A DNA stretch of 64,000 nt from Trogon surrucura. Taxonomy: Eukaryota > Chordata > Aves > Trogoniformes > Trogonidae. The notes under the pieces are model-generated. The model was not told the origin of the DNA. It saw nothing but the letters and a program-made list of their open reading frames with translations, and did no database searches. The DNA lies in assembly GCA_020746105.1 (NCBI GenBank), contig CM036619.1, forward strand, positions 13,926,238 to 13,990,237, given 5' to 3'. The translations under genes were made by a program, and so were the position numbers. This document shows, piece after piece, positions 58,879 through 64,000 of this stretch (positions within the stretch are counted from its first letter, which is position 1; each line of letters begins with the position of its first letter).

Positions 58879-61370
58879 TTGATTTCAGTTGATTTCTCCT
58901 AGACTAGTGCATCAGTTTATTATTTTCAGTGTGAAGCAGGGCACAACAGTTCACAAAATATGCTAATGAATATATGTATATTTATTAGAAATATTTCAAA
59001 GAGTACTTGCAAAGAAGTTCAAAAGTTTGTTTGCAAGCTTTAAGTAGTCCTTAAGAGATTAGTTTAGTTTTCTGCGTCTGAAGAAATAACTTATTATTTG
59101 CTCACATCTCTCTTTTCTCATTTTAAATCAAACTTTCAGCTTTTTACTGGCACCATTAGAAAACAGTATTGTTTTGGCGGAAATGTCGCATACCTAATAG
59201 TTCTATGAGGAGAAGCAATAGACTGTTTTAGTTGAAAAAAAGTAAAAATGCATGCAATAAAATTATGAAGAAATAAAGGAGGATTTTGGTCCCAAAGGAA
59301 TGCAATGTTGGGCATATAGCATCAGATTTTGCCTGTGTGGGTAGGATAGCTTGCTTGTTTATTTCTAGAGAGTTCACAAATCTGTTCCCATGGCCAGAGG
59401 CTGCAGAGCCAGCTCAGCACAGGAGAGGCAGTGGGTCTGCAGCCCAGCCTAATACAAATGGCAAAAGGGGCAAGGGAGGAGGATTTCCTCAACAAGCAAG
59501 GAAACAAACCCAAATGAACCCATAGTTATCCCTGGTGGCAGTCAGGAGATTTGTGCCACTGCTTATAAATCCAAGAAGGTGTTTTCTCCACAGCTGCAAT
59601 CCCATGACTCCTTTGCCAGGGTCTCGTGGTTTTATCTTCCCTTTATACACACACTAGATGGTCAAACCAGGGGGTGGGAGATGGGCTACAGAGGTCTTAG
59701 AGGCATCCCTCCTTTCCCATGCAGCTATAACCACCACACGAGACCTGCACATCACACCGTCTGCCCTCACAGAAGGAGAGCTAAGGAACTGCTTCCAGAA
59801 AAAGGCTGAAATGAACAAATGTAAAACATTTGAGGTCACATAGAGTGAAATCAGCAGAGCCTGAACATGTGCAGGGAGTACATGTGAGAATGAGGTGCCC
59901 CTAGTCCTCGCTGCAATGCCTGGGTTCTGATTTCCAGCTCTGATGTATTGCATCATCACTCAGCATGATGGCCTGTAGCTTTCTTTTTAGATCCACATTC
60001 ACATCTGTCTCTTGGTATAAATGAGGAGCAGTCTGGGAGTTACTCCTCATTTGGTTTGGTTTGAGAATCTGGCCCTTAAAAGTCCTCATCACTAGGAATT
60101 CGAAGTAAAAAAAAAAACGTGGCTCACAGCTTTTAACTGTCAGCCAGCTATGGCAGCCTTTTCATTTCCATTCATTTCTGTTTATCAACACGTTTCCCAA
60201 CTTTTCCCACCATACCCAACTGGAGGAGCCAAAACTTGTCCTTCTGAACTCATCCCAACTACAAACCTTATTTAATTTTTCTCAAGTCTAGCCACAGCTG
60301 AAGTTGTTTCAGAAAAAATCCAACACAGGCCAGCGCTTTTAGTCTGTAAGCCCCTTCTCTGAAATCTCAGGAGGCTTTCCTGATTTACCTAAATTAACCT
60401 CCCCTGTAGATTTCCCAAAATAGCACATCTCAAATAGTCTTTGGCACAAGTTGCCACATAGAGATCAATCTTTAAACCAGTAAGGACATAGACAAAGATA
60501 TTTTTCATGGCCAACATACAGTAGGACTCTCACAGAAAGCTAAATTTGCTCATTTCCGAGACCGTCTTTTATCAATTGCGTTTATTTGGAAGCCTTTATT
60601 TAATGAGAAGCTTTGAGAGTTTATTTAATTTATAGATCTCGCATAGAACAATAGCAGCAGCTCAGGCTGTGAAATGCCACTTTGTTGCTTTTTCCCGCTG
60701 CTGCCCAGAGTGTGAATGCTCATGATGGTGTCTATTTGGCTTGAACATGTCAGATGCAGATCGAGCAGGATGCTGAAGAAAGAAACTGGTGTACTTCATT
60801 TCCAAGGCCTGGCTCATTACACATTCGGTGATGAATTTGCTCTGTTTATAAATTCTGCAGCTACTGCTTGCAGCCATACCTGACGTGAACTTGAGGAGCT
60901 GTGAGTGGAGCTCAAATAGTTTTCCAGACGGCTGATTTTTCAGGAAAAATGTTGCAAGGAAAGCTTAGTAACTCAGATTATGCAAAAATTATGGCATGAG
61001 TGGAAACAGCAACCTGCTTATTAAGCTCTTTTTTACGCTGGAGCCAGTCAGAACAGCTAAAATATCAGGATAACACTGTCAAAAAGGAAGATGAGGGTCA
61101 GATGTGGGTATTGATCTCTGCCTGATGTAGCACATCACCCTAGCATAGGACCATGCAGTCACTATGGCGCCTAAGAGCGCACAAATCCTTCACTGCGTGC
61201 AGCATTGACACTTGGACTTACTGCTGCAAGAACAGCTTGTCTCAAAGCCTGGACTACAGGAGATAGAGCCATGGTACAAGGAGACATAAACCCAGATATT
61301 CAGAGGTAAAACTAGAAGCAGTTTTGGCTGAAATTAGGGACTTTTGCACTCCTGGAAATATCTGTACTAG
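58879..61370. other. Non-repetitive DNA, no gene seen
   Basis: 2.5 kb with a duplicated AGTTGATTTC at the CR1 edge (58877-58897) but no recognised element or exon. Confidence 0.5.
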
Positions 61371-62139
61371 TATCAAGGGTTAGGACTGGGCTGGTTACTA
61401 AATGAATGACAGATGCTCTCTATTAAGCCCACTCCCTTCCACAGAAAATGAAGGGAAAAGGGAATAAGAGAGAGAGACTTATGGGCTGCAAAAAAAACCT
61501 AAAACAGTTTTAATGAAACAGTGACAATAAAAGATAATACTATTTATAAGAAAATAATGGAATATAAACAAATATATAGAAAACCAATATCAAATCTCCC
61601 CTGATGGGTTACGACTGATGCCGCAGGGTAGGCACTGGGGAAGTCCTAAACTAGATTCAGTGGCAGACAGGAATGGGCTTTGGGAACAGACAGTCTGGGG
61701 TTGAAGCCAGGAGAACGGACAGAGGCTTCCTCAGATTCCAGCTGTAGAAGAAAATGGCTTGACCCTTGTGATCCCTCAGCTTTGTACTCAGTGTGATGTA
61801 CATGGAATGGAATGCTCTGCTGGTCAGGTTTGGGTCACCTGTCCTACCGGCACCTCCCTGCAAGTGCAACCTTTTTACTCACTTACAGCCCTCTCCTTAC
61901 AGCACTCCAACGTGATGCACAAGATTTAGCAGTGATCATGGTTACAGCATAAGCAAGAGCCTTTTTGCATACCAATCCGTGGTAGTAATTATAAACATCA
62001 AGTGTTATCATTTCTAGTAGCAGACACTTTGCAAAAATATGTTGTTAACTTCAGAAAGTGTGGTCACTTAGAAGAGAATGAGCTGAAAAGTAAAATCATC
62101 GAACAGAGAATTGTTTCTGTTCTAGCCCAAACCAGGAGC
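61371..62139 (-). mobile_element. ERV LTR, about 770 bp (antisense)
   Basis: The plus strand begins TATCAAGGGTTAGGACTGGG (a decayed TGTCGTGGGTTAGG start). It passes GGGAATAAGAGAGAGAGACT, then an AT-rich stretch with TTTTAATGAAACAGTGACAA, then CTGGTCAGGTTTGGGTCACC, and ends near CTAGCCCAAACCAGGA. This layout parallels the LTR at 7603-8177: the GGTCAG...GTCAGCTGTCC block and the terminal AAACCAG are shared. The sense strand is therefore minus. A weak reversed TATA lies near AGCTTTGTACTC (about 61779-61790). No clear target duplication is visible (ACTAG on the left, GTTAG on the right). No internal viral genes are seen. Confidence 0.75.
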
Positions 62140-62415
62140 GTTAGGAATGGGTCACTGACTCACCTGCCCCCTAACTACTCACTTGGAGTGCACTAAAACA
62201 AGATCACCTTGACCTTGGAGAGGCAGCACATTTGCTAGGGTTCAAGCTAATGCCATGGCTGAAAGCTGGTTGGGACTGAACCTTGCAGAAGTGTCCCGAC
62301 TCTGGTCAGGATGGCTGACCACTGCGATGGCTGGCCCACTGCAGAAAGCAACAAGGTTCTTCAGAGCTAAAAAAACTTGCTGATATTCACAACACATAGA
62401 CCAAGTTTCGATCAA
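62140..62415. other. Unique spacer between LTR and CR1
   Basis: Under 300 bp; nothing recognised. Confidence 0.5.
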
Positions 62416-62780
62416 GAATCACAGAATCACAGAGTGTCAGGGGTTGGAAGGGACCTCAAAAGATCATCTAGTCCAGCCCCCCTGCCAGAGCAGGATCACC
62501 TACAGTAGTAGGTCACACAGGAACATGTCCAGGCAGGTTTTGAATGTCTCCAGAGAAGGAGACTCCACAACCTCTCTGGGCAGCCTGTTCCAGGGCTCTG
62601 CCACCCTCACAGTGAAAAAGTTTTTTCTAATGTTTTTGTGGAAACTCCTGTGTTCCAGCTTGTACCCATTGCCCCTTGCCTTGTCATTGGACATCACTGA
62701 AAAGAGCCTGGCTCCATCCTTCTGACACTCCCCCTTGACATATTTATTAACAGGAATGAGGTCACCCTCAGCCTCGTCTC
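62416..62780 (-). mobile_element. CR1 LINE, 3' fragment (antisense)
   Basis: Antisense CR1 with two tail units, the UTR GGTTGGAAGGGACCTCAAAA, and the last part of ORF2 (frame 62500-62697, ending [13 protein letters not shown]), truncated near 62780 at the region encoding RRLRGDL. It lies between two LTR-type sequences. Confidence 0.92.
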
Positions 62781-63308
62781 AGACAATCAACCTGGTGAAA
62801 GCTAGGTGAAGCTGGGCTACTTAAGGTTTGCTGCATGAGAAACGTTTGAAAAACACATTGAGAAAGCATGGGACAGCATTTATATGCAGCTAGGCCCTCT
62901 TCACCCTCCTGGAAACATTTTACCAAATGCCAGAAACAGCAGCCTGTGTGCCAGCCCCACCCCAGAGTGCTGCACCTAGAACTGCTCAGGGCTGGCAGGC
63001 AACCGTCATCCTCAGGTTCAATTCCAGTGTGGCATGAGAGTCACCTTCCTCAGGACAGTGCTTGGGCAGATGGGACCTTCTCCCCCCGGTGTCTCCCCTC
63101 ATACCAGTCACATCCCCAGGAACCAGGTGTACTTTACAAGCCCTGAGGGAACATAACAAGAATTGTTTAGGAAATGTTGGCTGCTGCTCTTTCATGCCTC
63201 ATACCTTCATCAAGTGGCATACTACGAATAAACCCTTGGGCCAGGACAAGCTGTACCCCTCACCTTTGAACTCCTGTGGTCTTAAGGTTGTGGTCACAGA
63301 TTCACCCT
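62781..63308. other. Non-repetitive DNA, no gene seen
   Basis: No element recognised. Overlapping frames of about 70-120 codons on both strands are chance frames. Confidence 0.5.
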
Positions 63309-63420
63309 TGTCGTGGGTTAGGGCTGGGCCGGCCACTAACGCGGACAGACGCTCTCTAACCCAGGGTCGTGAATTAAAACAGCCTTATTTCCTTTACCAT
63401 ATGGCCATGCTTCTGGTATA
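63309..63420 (-). mobile_element. LTR-type fragment related to 61371-62139 (right end undefined)
   Basis: TGTCGTGGGTTAGGGCTGGG followed by CCGGCCACTAACGCGGACAG and ACGCTCTCTAA parallels the first 50 bases of the LTR at 61371 (GGGTTAGGACTGGGCTGG, then GACAGATGCTCTCTA). A TTAAAACAGCCTTATTT stretch follows, comparable with CTAAAACAGTTTTAATG. Beyond about 63420 I lose the similarity, so this is either a partial LTR or a related LTR that differs in its middle. Its CpG content suggests it is less decayed than the 61371 copy. Confidence 0.5.
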
Positions 63421-64000
63421 GGGATGCAAGGAGAAAAAAGCTCCATCTGCACCTTTCCTGTGTCTGGTCTATACTTGCTATTGGAGATCAGTCTCCAGTG
63501 TGGGGCTCTTCCAGCCCAAGGTTCCCTCCCGTGAAGGAGTTCCTGGCTCTCCTATGAGATCAGGGTCTGCAAAATGAAAAAGGTGTATGGCCAGAATGAG
63601 CAATCCTGTTCTCCATTTCTGCTGTCTTCCTGCAGTTACACCCCTTGCAGCTGTTATGCAGAGTTTAGTTAGGTTTTTGAAAGAATTACTACTACTACTA
63701 AGGAAAGAACATTTTGGGGAGTTTCCAAAAGCAGAGAATAAAGGAGGGGCTGGTCAAGGCTTAAACTGCAGCCAGACCTTGCCTGGGGATTTCCTCAGTA
63801 CTCAGGTGGAGCCCCAAAACAGATGTAAATTCCACACAGATACAGATATGCAGACACCAGCAGCTCTTCCTCAGCTGGTCACTGGTTTCTGACACTGTGG
63901 AACTCAGCTGAGTTCAGATGTGATTTTCTCCCTCGGAGATGGACTGCTTGTTTTAAACACAACCCTGTATAAATCTTATTTCCTTCCTTTGAACCTCATG
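63421..64000. other. Possible continuation of the LTR, or unique DNA
   Basis: I see no landmark that fixes the end of the LTR-type sequence started at 63309, and no gene. A small ACT trinucleotide run lies near 63688-63700. Confidence 0.4.

Noticed and set aside
1-64000. CRISPR arrays, operons, plasmid or phage features
   Set aside because: The repeat content and absence of dense coding show vertebrate nuclear DNA; no regularly spaced direct repeats were seen.

Overview
The window looks like a stretch of bird nuclear genome, either intergenic or deep inside a large intron. The evidence is the repeat content: about twenty copies or fragments of CR1 non-LTR retrotransposons with the diagnostic ATTCTATGA or ATTCTGTGA 3' tails, at least three endogenous-retrovirus LTRs of avian type, traces of very old amniote repeats (MIR-like, ancient CR1/L3-like), and one composite element with a tRNA-Ile-like head and a CR1-derived tail. 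From memory, tRNA-Ile/CR1 SINEs are a songbird (passerine) feature (TguSINE1), so a passerine is my first guess. That rests on one element. I see no host protein-coding exon, rRNA or functional tRNA that I can defend. The longer open frames are either CR1 reverse-transcriptase remnants or chance frames.

Layout. 1-890: 3' end of a sense-strand CR1. 0.9-7.6 kb: unique DNA with a GC-rich patch near 6.0-6.5 kb that carries a CTCF-like site. 7.6-8.2 kb: antisense ERV LTR. 10.3-11.9 kb: two short sense CR1s. 12-23.9 kb: mostly unique AT-rich DNA, with a MIR-like relic at 19.8 kb and a purine-rich strand-asymmetric block at 20.9-22.3 kb. 23.9 kb: the tRNA-Ile/CR1 SINE. 24.6-25.0 kb: a solo LTR with a perfect 6-bp target-site duplication. 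26.2-30.1 kb: an old CR1 split by a younger 2.2-kb CR1 whose reverse-transcriptase frame has a single stop. 32.1-33.2 kb: two CR1 pieces joined tail to tail, giving 202-bp arms with 3 mismatches around a 232-bp spacer. 38.2-43.7 kb: three more sense CR1s, one carrying a nested CR1 tail. 48.7-49.5 kb: an antisense CR1 beside an ancient sense one. 54-58.9 kb: short CR1 pieces. 61.4-63.4 kb: two LTR-type sequences flanking another CR1.

By my interval boundaries CR1-derived DNA totals roughly 12 kb (about 19%) and LTR DNA about 2 kb. Nothing works together as a gene system. The biology here is layered retrotransposition: CR1 into CR1, a SINE borrowing a CR1 tail, and LTR recombination to solo form. 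I did not find a convincing new functional system. The tail-to-tail CR1 palindrome and the tRNA-Ile SINE are the most worthwhile items. All boundaries and identities were judged by eye and may be off by several bases; family names below the level of CR1, ERV or MIR are from memory.
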